From positions 1,302,001 to 1,366,000 of the forward strand of contig NZ_CP031598.1 in the NCBI RefSeq assembly GCF_008728195.1: DNA of 64,000 nucleotides. The letters are read 5' to 3'. A program made the position numbers and the translations under genes. Shown here piece after piece: positions 9,120-17,414 of the stretch. The notes under the pieces were generated by a model, which worked only from the letters and a program-made list of their open reading frames with translations, was not told the DNA's origin and made no database searches. The DNA comes from Roseovarius indicus (GTDB lineage: Bacteria; Pseudomonadota; Alphaproteobacteria; Rhodobacterales; Rhodobacteraceae). Numbering within the stretch: the first letter of the stretch is position 1; each line of letters opens with the position of its first letter.

Positions 9120-9188
9120 ATCATAACCCAAATCGATATTCAGACAGATTTTTTTAATTTGAATTTATGATCCGCGCCCATGCAATAT
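9120..9188 (+). promoter_or_regulatory. promoter and LysR box of the TRAP QM / enolase operon
   Basis: An AT-rich stretch with ATCATAA at 9120-9126, a T-N11-A pair (T9124, A9136), AATTTGAATTT at 9156-9166, and a candidate promoter TTGAAT (9159-9164), 18-bp spacer, CAATAT (9183-9188). The same elements with the same internal spacing recur at 13378-13446 before the TRAP binding-protein gene. The remaining part of the 374-bp intergenic region holds only the 11-bp repeat array. Confidence 0.6.
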
Positions 9189-9265
9189 CCCGCCACGGCG
9201 AAACGGCCCCGGAAAGCCGGGCCGATACCGGGCGATCACGTCGCCGACAGTACAGGAGACACCGA

Positions 9266-9847
9266 ATGAACAGCGCGGGTGCAGGTTGGGCAAAGGCGGG
9301 CCACGTCCTCTGGAACGGCCTTCTCAGGCTGCAGCGCCTGATCATGCTCGCCGCCATCGTCTTCACCACCACCGCCATCATGATCGAGGTGGTGATGCGC
9401 TACATCTTCTCCTCCTCGATCATCGGCGTGCAGGAACTCGCGGCCTATTCCGCCCTCTGGCTCTACTTCTCCGGCGCCGCCTACGGCACCTACACCCGCG
9501 TCCACATCACCGCAGAGCTGACCCACCTGGTCTTCCGCTCGCCCCGCCAGATGCTGGCGCTCAAATTCCTGACGAACCTGATTTCCTTCGGCCTCCTGGC
9601 CTATATCGTCCCCTGGGGATGGCGCTATCTCGAATGGGGCCTCACCCGGCACGAGCAATCCTCCTCCACCTTCCTGGGCAGCACCTACGACATCGTCTTC
9701 TTCCAGTCCGCGATCTTCTACGGGATCGTCCTGATGACCTTCTATTTCTTCGTCGAGACGCTCCAGTGCCTGCGCGCACTCCTGTCGGGCGACGACACCC
9801 GCACCGACCTCCTGACCGACCGCCCCGAGGCCGACACATGGATATGA
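9266..9847 (+). CDS. TRAP transporter small permease (DctQ type)
   Basis: A 193-residue four-helix membrane protein, the small subunit of a TRAP secondary importer that takes up organic acids or related anions/zwitterions with Na+ or H+. Hydrophobic helices include LIMLAAIVFTTTAIMIEVVM and the last around FFQSAIFYGIVLMTFYFFVE. ATG 9266 has CAGGAG at good spacing; an upstream in-frame ATG at 9167 would add a basic tail and is unlikely. It overlaps the large-permease start by 10 bp. Confidence 0.88.
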   Translation: MNSAGAGWAKAGHVLWNGLLRLQRLIMLAAIVFTTTAIMIEVVMRYIFSSSIIGVQELAAYSALWLYFSGAAYGTYTRVHITAELTHLVFRSPRQMLALKFLTNLISFGLLAYIVPWGWRYLEWGLTRHEQSSSTFLGSTYDIVFFQSAIFYGIVLMTFYFFVETLQCLRALLSGDDTRTDLLTDRPEADTWI

Positions 9848-11145
9848 TCATCCTCGCCTCGCTCCTGATCTTCACGCTGCTGATCTTCTCGGGCGTCCCC
9901 ATCGCGCTGGGCTTCCTCGGCGCCACCGTCTTCGTCGCCGTCACCAAGGATTACGACCCCGATTTCCTGCTCCCGGCCGGCTTCGCCGCCTTCAACTCCG
10001 TCACCCTGCTGACGCTCCCCTTCTTCATCGCGGTGGGCTACCTCGTCACCGCGGGCTCCGTCGCCAGCCGCCTGATAAACCTCGCCGACGCCGTCTTCGG
10101 CCGCGTCCGCGGCGGGCTCGGCATCGTCGCCATCGTCGTCTCCTGCGTCTTCGGCGCCATCTCCGGCGCGGCGGCCTCCTCGGTCATCGCCATCGGCACC
10201 ACGATGATCCCGCAGATGGAAAAACAGGGCTACCCCCGCGGCTACTCGGCGGCCCTCATCAGCTCGGCTGCCGTGCTCGCCACCATGATCCCGCCCAGCC
10301 TCGCGATGATCATGTTCGCCTTCGTCACCGGCCAGTCCGTCGCCGCCTGCTTCCTCGCCACCGTCGGCCCGGCCATCGTTCTGGCCACGCTCTTCAGCCT
10401 CCTCAACGTCATCATGGTACGCCGCATGCCCGGCGTCGTCTCGCCCAAGCCCATGTCCTTCAAGGGCATCGCCACCGACCTGCGCGACCGCACGAAACCC
10501 GCCATCGGGGCGATCATGCTGCCCGTCGTCATCCTCGGCGGCATCTACGGCGGCATCATGACCCCCACAGAGGCCGCCGCCGTCGCCGTCTTCTACGTCA
10601 TCTTCCTCAGCCTCGTCGTCTACCGCGACATGAGCCTAAAGCAGATGGTCATCGCCCTGCGCGCCTCCGTGGCCAGCACCGGCACGATGATCGTGATGAC
10701 CTTCTTCGCCGCCCTCCTCGGCCGCCTCTACACGATGGAGCAGGTGCCCAACCAGGTCAGCGACGTGCTGCTCTCCCTCTCCTCCGACCCGCTCGTCCTG
10801 CTGCTGCTCATCAACCTCCTGCTCATCATCACCGGCATGGTGATGGACGAGCTCAGCGCCATCCTCCTCGTCACCCCGCTGCTCTTCCCCGTGGTCCTGC
10901 AACTGGGCGTCCACCCGATCCAGTTCGCCGCGATCATCGGCACCAATCTCGGCATGGGCATGATGACCCCGCCCATGGCCGGCATCATGTACGTCGGCGC
11001 CCGCGTCGGAAGGGTCACGATCGACAAGATGATCGGCACCTCGATGATCCTGATCCTCTTCGGCTCGATCCCCGTGATCCTGCTGGTGACCTTCTGGCCG
11101 CCGCTCTCGCTGGCCCTGCCGCAACTCCTCGGCGTCGTGCGCTGA
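9838..11145 (+). CDS. TRAP transporter large permease (DctM type)
   Basis: A 435-residue membrane protein forming the transport core of the TRAP importer. Family features include SGVPIALGFLGATVFVA near the N-terminus, the conserved SGAAASSVIAIGTTMIPQME segment, and ATMIPPSLAMIMFAFVTGQS. A second symmetrical half includes MMTPPMAGIMYVG near the C-terminus. It is coupled to the small permease, and 35 bp later the enolase-superfamily gene follows. The cognate binding protein is probably the one at 13527, on the other side of a LysR gene. Confidence 0.92.
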   Translation: MDMIILASLLIFTLLIFSGVPIALGFLGATVFVAVTKDYDPDFLLPAGFAAFNSVTLLTLPFFIAVGYLVTAGSVASRLINLADAVFGRVRGGLGIVAIVVSCVFGAISGAAASSVIAIGTTMIPQMEKQGYPRGYSAALISSAAVLATMIPPSLAMIMFAFVTGQSVAACFLATVGPAIVLATLFSLLNVIMVRRMPGVVSPKPMSFKGIATDLRDRTKPAIGAIMLPVVILGGIYGGIMTPTEAAAVAVFYVIFLSLVVYRDMSLKQMVIALRASVASTGTMIVMTFFAALLGRLYTMEQVPNQVSDVLLSLSSDPLVLLLLINLLLIITGMVMDELSAILLVTPLLFPVVLQLGVHPIQFAAIIGTNLGMGMMTPPMAGIMYVGARVGRVTIDKMIGTSMILILFGSIPVILLVTFWPPLSLALPQLLGVVR

Positions 11146-11180
11146 ACCCTCCACCCAACCCGTTCGCTTCCAACACAAGA

Positions 11181-12299
11181 ATGAGGCCCAAGTTGAAAAT
11201 CACCGAGATCGAAATCTTCCCGGTCAGCATCCCCACGATCACGCCCTACTTCGTCTCCTCCGGCACCCTGACCGCCGCCAACTCCATCGTGATCCGGCTT
11301 CACACCGACACCGGGCTGTACGGCATCGGCGATACCTCCCCCTCGCCGCTCTTCTCGGAAGAGTCGCCCCAATCCGTCATCAGCACGATCCGCGATTTCC
11401 TGGCCCCCGCCATCCACGGCATGAACCCGCTCGAACTGGAAAGGGTCCATCAGCGCATGGATGCGGCGATCAAGGCCAACTCCTTCGCCAAGGCCGCCAT
11501 CGGCATCGCCCTCTACGACCTGCTCGGCAAGCATTTCGACGTGCCCGCCTACCAGCTCATGGGCGGCCTCGTGCGCGATGAATTCCCGCTGCTCTGGCCC
11601 CTCATGGGCGGCGACGCGGAAACCAATGTCCGCGAAGCGCAGGACGCCATGAAGCGCGGCTACCGTTCGGTCATGATCAAGGTCGGCCACAACGAACCCG
11701 ACATCGAGGTCGAGCGCGTCGCCGCCGTGCGCAAGACCATTGGCGACAAATGCGTGCTCATCCCCGATGCCAACCAGGGCTGGTCGCCGCAGGTGGCCAT
11801 CCAGTGCATCCGCCGGATGGAGCCCTACAACGTCGCCTGGGTCGAACAGCCCGTGCCCCGATGGGATCTCGACGGCATGGTCAAGGTGCGCGAGGCCACC
11901 GGCGCCCTGATCTCGGCCGATGAAAGCCTGTGCTCGACCTACGATGCCATGGCACTGGTGAAATCCGGCGCGGTCGACGTGGTCAGCGTCAAGCTTCAGA
12001 AAAGCGAAGGCCTGCTCAAGGCCAAGAAGATCGCCGCCATCACCGAGGCCGCCAACATCCCGATCTTCATCAACAGCATGATCGAAACCGGCGGCAGCGT
12101 CGCTGCCAGCCTGCAATTCGCGGCCTCCACCCCCAACGTGGTGCCATACACCGCCGCGCTCATGTCCACCCAGCGCCTGCAAGACGACATCCTCACGCCC
12201 GGCAGCCTCGCCATCGACGGGCCCACCATCCGCGTGACCGACCGCCCGGGGCTGGGCATCGAGCTCGACGAGGCGAAACTCTCGAAATACGCCGCCTGA
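11181..12299 (+). CDS. enolase-superfamily enzyme, muconate-lactonizing-enzyme subgroup (probable racemase/epimerase or cycloisomerase)
   Basis: A 372-residue enzyme expected to abstract a proton alpha to a carboxylate using Mg2+. Metal ligands are D196 (PDANQGW), E222 (WVEQP) and D247 (ISADES). Acid/base lysines are K167 (VMIKVGH) and K271 (VSVKLQKS), facing each other across the barrel as in 1,1-proton-transfer racemases; the first Lys of the usual KxK is M165. Co-transcribed with TRAP permeases and sharing a promoter type with a D-amino-acid-dehydrogenase-like trimer, it could epimerise an imported amino or imino acid (for example a proline derivative). Exact substrate unknown; cycloisomerase or dipeptide epimerase are alternatives. 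Confidence 0.88.
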   Translation: MRPKLKITEIEIFPVSIPTITPYFVSSGTLTAANSIVIRLHTDTGLYGIGDTSPSPLFSEESPQSVISTIRDFLAPAIHGMNPLELERVHQRMDAAIKANSFAKAAIGIALYDLLGKHFDVPAYQLMGGLVRDEFPLLWPLMGGDAETNVREAQDAMKRGYRSVMIKVGHNEPDIEVERVAAVRKTIGDKCVLIPDANQGWSPQVAIQCIRRMEPYNVAWVEQPVPRWDLDGMVKVREATGALISADESLCSTYDAMALVKSGAVDVVSVKLQKSEGLLKAKKIAAITEAANIPIFINSMIETGGSVAASLQFAASTPNVVPYTAALMSTQRLQDDILTPGSLAIDGPTIRVTDRPGLGIELDEAKLSKYAA

Positions 12300-12307
12300 C
12301 CCGGCCT

Positions 12308-12333
12308 GCCATCCCCCCGCCCGGGGGGATGGC
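12308..12333. terminator. bidirectional stem-loop terminator
   Basis: A perfect 11-bp stem, GCCATCCCCCC (12308-12318) pairing with GGGGGGATGGC (12323-12333), closes a 4-base loop. It fills the 36-bp gap between the convergent enolase and LysR genes. There is no clear U-run, but position and stability fit a two-way terminator. Confidence 0.75.
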
Positions 12334-12335
12334 GC

Positions 12336-13259
12336 CTAGCCCTTGTACGACGCATACGCCTCCAGCTTGCGCGCCAGCAGGTCCACCAGTTCCTCGGCCA
12401 GCTTCGACATCGGCCGGTGCGCCGGCGACATCAGCGACAGCTCGAGATGAATGGCCGGCTCGAACGGCCGGAACACGATCCCGCTGTATTCCTTGTACCC
12501 GCGCTGGTGGCTCAGTGCCGAAAAGCTGTCGCAGATCAGGTAACACATCCCCTCCGACACCAGCCTCAGCGCCGGCAGGACCGACTCGAACTCGAAGCGG
12601 TGGGTCAGCGGCACATCCGCTTCCTCGAAGGCCCGGCGCACCTTGGGGCCCAGCACGTTCTTCTGATGGATCAGTGCCAGCGGCCGGTTCGCCAGGTCGC
12701 GCGACGTGATCACCGGCTTGTCCGCCAGGTCGCTGGTCTCGGGAATGGCGCACAGGCAAGGCAGCGCGAACCGCCTCGCATTGATCGTGCTGCGCTCTTC
12801 CGAGGATTCCCCCACGCCGATGTCGTATTGCTGCGACGCGATCCAGTCGGTCACCACCGCCGACGACCGCATCATCAGCGAAACCTTAACGTTTGGCTTG
12901 TCTGCTAGGAACTCGGCCAGCGCATGGGGCATGAAATAGGAGGATGCGGTCGGGTTGCACGCAATGCGCAGCGTGCCCTTCTCCAGGTTGGCCACCTGCT
13001 GAATGGTCCGGCCCGCCTTGGTCAGCCTTTTGAGAACGGCCTCGGCTTCCTCTAGGAAGTAATGCGCCTCCGGCTTCGGCACCAGCCGCTTCTTCTCCCG
13101 CTCGAACAGGGCAAAGCCGATTTCCCGCTCCAGCCCCGATATGGTCGAGCTGACAGCGGGCTGCGTCCGCCCCAGGCTGCGCGCGGCCTCCGAGATCGAG
13201 CCGACGCGCATCACCTCGGCAAAGGTCTGAAGCTGGCGGATGGACAGATTCGTGCGCAT
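12336..13259 (-). CDS. LysR-family transcriptional regulator of the split TRAP system
   Basis: A 307-residue LTTR with an N-terminal HTH (SISEAARSLGRTQPAVSSTI, residues about 20-40) and a ligand domain. ATG 13259 gives the standard MRTNLSIRQLQTFAEV start; an earlier ATG at 13382 adds a non-homologous 41-residue tail across the promoter and was rejected. It divides the TRAP QM/enolase unit from the TRAP P/dehydrogenase unit and is divergent from the latter. The T-N11-A boxes at 9120 and 13378 are probably its targets, making it the activator of both halves. Confidence 0.9.
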   Translation of the reverse strand: MRTNLSIRQLQTFAEVMRVGSISEAARSLGRTQPAVSSTISGLEREIGFALFEREKKRLVPKPEAHYFLEEAEAVLKRLTKAGRTIQQVANLEKGTLRIACNPTASSYFMPHALAEFLADKPNVKVSLMMRSSAVVTDWIASQQYDIGVGESSEERSTINARRFALPCLCAIPETSDLADKPVITSRDLANRPLALIHQKNVLGPKVRRAFEEADVPLTHRFEFESVLPALRLVSEGMCYLICDSFSALSHQRGYKEYSGIVFRPFEPAIHLELSLMSPAHRPMSKLAEELVDLLARKLEAYASYKG

Positions 13260-13377
13260 CTTTACATATAAGCAGGAATTCTGTTTTCGGCGAAATAGAA
13301 AGATTAACCGGATGTTAACCTCTGGCGGGCCCGGCCATGGCCCCGTCTGACCGCTGGTCGAGGCCGGTCGCCCGGAT

Positions 13378-13446
13378 ATCATAAAGCTGATTTATGAATT
13401 TAGCGAAATTATCAATTTGGATTTCTGTATGCCCTTGCCCGATAGT
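13378..13446 (+). promoter_or_regulatory. promoter and LysR box of the TRAP P / dehydrogenase operon
   Basis: A perfect inverted repeat TCATAAA-GCTGA-TTTATGA (13379-13397) contains a T-N11-A pair (T13382, A13394). AATTTGGATTT follows at 13414-13424, and a candidate promoter TTGGAT (13417-13422), 18-bp spacer, GATAGT (13441-13446). Aligned without gaps to 9120-9171, about 30 of 52 positions match, with ATCATAA and AATTTGRATTT at the same 36-bp offset. The distance to the start codon (81 bp from the -10) also matches (78 bp at the other site). Confidence 0.65.
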
Positions 13447-13526
13447 GCCACCTGAGAAGCCCGCGCGCCCATCCGCAACCTGGCGCCGCTGGCTGTGAAC
13501 GCACAAGGATAGCCAAGGAGGTTGGT

Positions 13527-14558
13527 ATGACGGTTTCAGCATTGAAAGGCGCCACCCGCGCACTCGCATCGGTGGCCGTGGCGGCGGGCGTCATCGCGGG
13601 GGCGGGCCTCGCCCACGCCCAGGAGCACACGTTCAAGTGGTCGCACATGTCCCCGGTCGACTCCATCGTCGACCAGGCCACAAAGGCGATGATCGCGGAA
13701 ATCGAGGAAAAGACCGAAGGCCGCGTCGCCTTCAAGCTCTTCCCCTCCGGCCAGCTCGGCGACTGGACCGAGGTCAACGAACAGGTCGTGCGCGGCGTCG
13801 TCGATTTCGCCACCCAACCCGTCTCACCTTCCTACGACCCCCGCCTTCAGATCCGGGTGCTGCCCTATTCGGTGATGAACTTCGCCGAGGTGGAAGAGGC
13901 CTATTTCGGCGAAGACGCCTACCTCTTCGACCTCATGAGCGAGATGATGGCCGAGAACGACATGACCGCGCTGGGCGTGGTGGCCCAGGGCTTCGGCGGC
14001 GGCGGCTTCCGCGAATGCCCCGAGGATGTCTTCGACACCGAGGCCAACAGCGGCCTGAAAATGCGCTTCCCGCCGGGCAACCAGGCCTGGCAGAACATGG
14101 TCGCGGCCCTCGGCTTCGAGCCCACCCCGGTGCCCTGGGGCGAGCTCTACCTCGCCCTGCAGACCGGCCTCGTCGACGCCCAGGTCGGCGGCCAGCCTTA
14201 CAACACCTGGACAACCCACCGCGACGTCACCGAGTGCTGGGTGCAGTACAACACCCACTTCCAGAACTCCTTCGTCTTCGCCAACTCCGAGTCCTTCCAG
14301 GAACTCTCCGAAGCCGACCGGCAAATCGTCCGCGACGCGGTCATGACCCACGGCATGGCCAGCCTCGACATGGCCCGCGGCGAGGATCAGAAATACATGG
14401 ATCTGATGGCCGAAGACGGCATCGAGGTCATCGTCCCGACCGAAGAACAGCTGGCCAGGATCGCCAAGCTCGCCCGCGAACAGGTCTGGCCCGTCATGGA
14501 TGACGTCATCGGCAAGGACCTGATGGACATGATGCGCGAAAAAGCCGGCCTGATGTAA
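13527..14558 (+). CDS. TRAP transporter substrate-binding protein (DctP type)
   Basis: A 343-residue periplasmic binding protein. A 31-residue signal peptide ends LAHA before QEHTFKW. The DctP-family arginine that salt-bridges a substrate carboxylate is in SGLKMRFPPG. GGAGG precedes ATG 13527. Its permeases are probably those at 9266-11145, although separated by the enolase and a LysR gene. A strong stem-loop follows the gene, then the dehydrogenase trimer, so ligand and dehydrogenase substrate are likely linked. Confidence 0.92.
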   Translation: MTVSALKGATRALASVAVAAGVIAGAGLAHAQEHTFKWSHMSPVDSIVDQATKAMIAEIEEKTEGRVAFKLFPSGQLGDWTEVNEQVVRGVVDFATQPVSPSYDPRLQIRVLPYSVMNFAEVEEAYFGEDAYLFDLMSEMMAENDMTALGVVAQGFGGGGFRECPEDVFDTEANSGLKMRFPPGNQAWQNMVAALGFEPTPVPWGELYLALQTGLVDAQVGGQPYNTWTTHRDVTECWVQYNTHFQNSFVFANSESFQELSEADRQIVRDAVMTHGMASLDMARGEDQKYMDLMAEDGIEVIVPTEEQLARIAKLAREQVWPVMDDVIGKDLMDMMREKAGLM

Positions 14559-14579
14559 GCCGCGCGCCCTTGCGAAACC

Positions 14580-14614
14580 GAACCGGGCCGCCCCGAAACA
14601 CGGGCGCCCGGTTC
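14580..14614. terminator. stem-loop after the TRAP binding-protein gene
   Basis: GAACCGGGC (14580-14588) pairs with GCCCGGTTC (14606-14614), extended inward by GCCC/GGGC after a one-base bulge. It sits between the binding-protein gene and the oxidoreductase operon with no U-run. It probably acts as a partial terminator or a 3'-end stabiliser that raises binding-protein mRNA over downstream genes. Confidence 0.6.
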
Positions 14615-14643
14615 ATCACGACAGGATACGACCGGATAGCGGA

Positions 14644-15753
14644 ATGGGCTTTGACTACGCGATCATAGGCGGCGGCGTCGTCGGCCTCTCGGTGGCCTGG
14701 GGCCTGCTCAGGCGCGGCCACAAGGTCGTCGTGCTCGACGGAAGCGACGGCAGCTTCCGCGCCAGCCGCGGCAATTTCGGCCTCGTCTGGGTGCAATCCA
14801 AGGGCCTCGACCGCCCCGAATACGCCCGCTGGTCGCAACGCTCCACGGCCCTCTGGCGCAGCCTCGCCGACGAGCTACTCGCCAACACCGGCATCGACGT
14901 GGCCCTCAGGCAGACCGGCGGCTACTGGTTTTTCAAATCCGATACCGACCTCGCCGCCATGGTCGCGAAATACGAGGGCCTCAAGGCCCAGCTCGGCGGC
15001 GACTACCCCTACGAGATTCTCGACCAGGACCAGCTGCGCAAGGAAGAACCCCAGATCGGCCCCAAGATCACCGGCGCCATCCTTCACCACCAGGACGGCC
15101 ACGCCAACCCGCTCAAGCTGCTCCGCGCGCTGGCCGCCGACACCCGCCGCCTCGGCGGCGAGGTGCTGACCGGCAAGACCGTCACCGCCATCACCCGCAA
15201 CGGCCAGTTCCGCGTGACATGCGAGGATGGCACCGTGGTCGAGGCCGCCAAGACCGTCATGACCGCTGGCCTCGGCGCCGCGGGGATCGGCCCGCAAATG
15301 GGCTTCCGCGCCCCCGTCCGGCCCCAGCGCGGGCAGGTGCTCATCACCGAGAAACTGCCGAAGATCATCAACCGCCCCTCCCTGGTCGCCCGTCAGGTCG
15401 ACGAAGGCGGCATCCAGATCGGCGCCACCAACGAAGAGGTCGGCTTCGACGACAGCGTCACCCTCGACGGCATCGCCGGGCTCGCACGCGAAGCCATCGA
15501 GGCCTACCCGATCCTCGGCCGCGCCCAGCTCATCCGCAGCTGGGGCGCCCTGCGCGTCCTCACGCCCGACGGCCTGCCGATCTACCAGCAAAGCCCCGAG
15601 ATGCCGGGCGCCTACATGGTCACCTGCCACAGCGCCATCACCCTCGCAGCCGCCCATGCCCTGCTGCTGCCCGACTGGCTCGACGGCACCCAAGGCGCCC
15701 CCGATCTCGAGGTGTTCAGTGAAAGACGGTTCGACAATGCAAAGACTGGATGA
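14644..15753 (+). CDS. FAD-dependent oxidoreductase, DadA/HcnC-like (catalytic subunit)
   Basis: A 369-residue member of the DAO family with an N-terminal FAD-binding motif YAIIGGGVVGLSVAWGLLRR. It probably oxidises the C-N bond of a D-amino or imino acid, glycine, or an opine. In HcnABC, opine oxidase and D-hydroxyproline dehydrogenase systems this subunit works with a small [2Fe-2S] protein and a second flavoprotein, which are exactly the next two overlapping genes. The gene's 3' end overlaps the ferredoxin-like gene by 17 bases. Confidence 0.88.
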   Translation: MGFDYAIIGGGVVGLSVAWGLLRRGHKVVVLDGSDGSFRASRGNFGLVWVQSKGLDRPEYARWSQRSTALWRSLADELLANTGIDVALRQTGGYWFFKSDTDLAAMVAKYEGLKAQLGGDYPYEILDQDQLRKEEPQIGPKITGAILHHQDGHANPLKLLRALAADTRRLGGEVLTGKTVTAITRNGQFRVTCEDGTVVEAAKTVMTAGLGAAGIGPQMGFRAPVRPQRGQVLITEKLPKIINRPSLVARQVDEGGIQIGATNEEVGFDDSVTLDGIAGLAREAIEAYPILGRAQLIRSWGALRVLTPDGLPIYQQSPEMPGAYMVTCHSAITLAAAHALLLPDWLDGTQGAPDLEVFSERRFDNAKTG

Positions 15754-16027
15754 CCCCGCCGCCCTCGTGCAGGTGCGGTTCGACGGCACCACGCTCGAAC
15801 TGGCCGAGGGCGGCAACCTCGCCGCCGAACTGCTCGCTGTCGGTGTCGCCGCCTTCCGCCGCACCCCGGTCTCCGGCGCCCCGCGCGGCCCGTTCTGCAT
15901 GATGGGAGCCTGCTTCGACTGCCTGGTCGAGATCGACGGCGTCGTGCGTCAGGCCTGCATGACCGAGGTGCGCGACGGCATAGAAATCAGCCGCCCGTCG
16001 GCCGGCGCGGAGGTCTCGAATGACTGA
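15737..16027 (+). CDS. (2Fe-2S)-binding subunit, HcnA-like
   Basis: A 96-residue small ferredoxin-type protein, the electron-transfer gamma subunit of an HcnABC/LhpBEF-like dehydrogenase. The cluster ligands are C54, C59, C62 and C74 in PFCMMGACFDCLVEIDG and RQACM. ATG 15737 lies inside the end of the preceding gene, and its stop lies inside the start of the next, so the three subunits are translationally coupled. The upstream in-frame sequence from 15656 lies in the preceding gene's 3' end and was rejected as the start. Confidence 0.88.
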   Translation: MQRLDDPAALVQVRFDGTTLELAEGGNLAAELLAVGVAAFRRTPVSGAPRGPFCMMGACFDCLVEIDGVVRQACMTEVRDGIEISRPSAGAEVSND

Positions 16028-17414
16028 GACCGATCTCGTCATCATCGGCGCCGGGCCGGCCGGCATGGCCGCCGCACGCCAGGCCGCCGACGCCGGGCTG
16101 TCGGTCGTCCTGCTCGACGAACAGCCAGGGCCCGGCGGCCAGATCTATCGCGATATCACCCGTGCATCCCCCACGCGCCGCGCGCTGCTGGGCAAGGAGT
16201 ACGACAAGGGCACGTCACTGGCCGAGGGCCTGCAACACCCCGATATCACGCATATTTCCGGCGCGGTCGTCTGGCAGATCGAAGGCGACGCGCAGGTCGC
16301 CTACACTGCCAACGGGGTCGGCGCGCTGGTCACGGGCAAACGCCTGCTCATCGCCACGGGCGCACTGGAACGCCCCATGCCGGTGCCGGGCTGGACCCTT
16401 CCGGGCGTGATGACCGCCGGCGCCGCCCAGATCCTCCTCAAGCAATCCGGACTCGTCGTCGAAAACGCCGTCCTGGCCGGCGCCGGCCCGCTCCTCTACC
16501 TCGTGGCCGCCCAGATGTGCCGGGCCGGCACGCCGCCGCTGGCGCTTGTCGAGACCCAGGCCGCGTCAGACCGGCTTTCCGCCCTCCGTCACGGGGCAGG
16601 GGCGCTGCGGGGCTGGCGATACCTGCTCAAGGGCCTCGGCCTTCTGCGCGAACTCAGGCGGGCCGGCGTCAAACGCTACACCGGGGCCGACGACATCGCC
16701 ATCGAGGGCTCGACCCACGCCGAGGCACTTCGCTTCTCCGTCAAGGGCAGGACGCACCGCTTGCCCTGCGACACCGTGCTGCTCCACCACGGCGTGGTGC
16801 CCAACACCCAGGTCGCGCGCGGCCTCGGCGTCCCGCACCGCTGGCATGCGGGGCAGGGGGCCTTTTGTCCCGAAAGGAACGACTGGGGCGGAACGCCGGT
16901 CGACGGCGTCTTCATCGCCGGCGATGGCGCCGGCATCGGCGGCGCCGAGGCTGCGGCGAACGCGGGCAGGCTCTCGGCACTCGAAATCGCCCGCCAGCTT
17001 GCGACCCTCACGCTGGCCGAGCGCGATGCCGCGGCGAAACCGCTGCGCCGCCGATTGCGGCGCGACCTTGCCGCCCGCCCCTTCCTCGACAGGGCCTATC
17101 CCCCCTATGCCGGCGCCCTGTCACCGGCCGACGACACGATCGTCTGCCGCTGCGAAGAGGTGACCGCCGGCGATATCCGCGGAATGGCCAGGCTCGGCTG
17201 CCGCGGCCCGAGCCAGGCCAAGGCCTTCGGCCGACAGGGCATGGGCCCCTGCCAGGGCCGCTATTGCGGCCTCACGGTCACGGGCCTGCTCGCGGCCGAG
17301 ACAGGGCAGTCCCCGGACCAGACCGGCTATTACCGCATCCGGCCCCCGTTCAAGCCCGTGACGCTTCAGGAACTGGCGGATATCGCCCCGGATCAGCTCA
17401 CCCGTGGTGATTGA
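16020..17414 (+). CDS. NAD(P)/FAD-dependent oxidoreductase, HcnB/OoxA-like, with C-terminal BFD-type [2Fe-2S] domain
   Basis: A 464-residue flavoprotein subunit. The N-terminal dinucleotide-binding motif is LVIIGAGPAGMAAARQAADA; a second nucleotide-binding region includes LVVENAVLAGAGPLLYLVA. The C-terminal domain has C376 and C378 (CRCEEVT) and C411 and C416 (GPCQGRYCG), ligands of a BFD-type iron-sulfur cluster. It completes the three-subunit dehydrogenase, probably passing electrons to quinone. It converges on the aldehyde dehydrogenase gene and overlaps its 3' end by 17 bases. Confidence 0.9.
   Translation: MTETDLVIIGAGPAGMAAARQAADAGLSVVLLDEQPGPGGQIYRDITRASPTRRALLGKEYDKGTSLAEGLQHPDITHISGAVVWQIEGDAQVAYTANGVGALVTGKRLLIATGALERPMPVPGWTLPGVMTAGAAQILLKQSGLVVENAVLAGAGPLLYLVAAQMCRAGTPPLALVETQAASDRLSALRHGAGALRGWRYLLKGLGLLRELRRAGVKRYTGADDIAIEGSTHAEALRFSVKGRTHRLPCDTVLLHHGVVPNTQVARGLGVPHRWHAGQGAFCPERNDWGGTPVDGVFIAGDGAGIGGAEAAANAGRLSALEIARQLATLTLAERDAAAKPLRRRLRRDLAARPFLDRAYPPYAGALSPADDTIVCRCEEVTAGDIRGMARLGCRGPSQAKAFGRQGMGPCQGRYCGLTVTGLLAAETGQSPDQTGYYRIRPPFKPVTLQELADIAPDQLTRGD

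Noticed and set aside
15719..15753. Possible frameshift between the FAD subunit and the [2Fe-2S] subunit
   Set aside because: Both proteins are complete with normal ends; overlapping genes are usual for HcnABC-type subunits.
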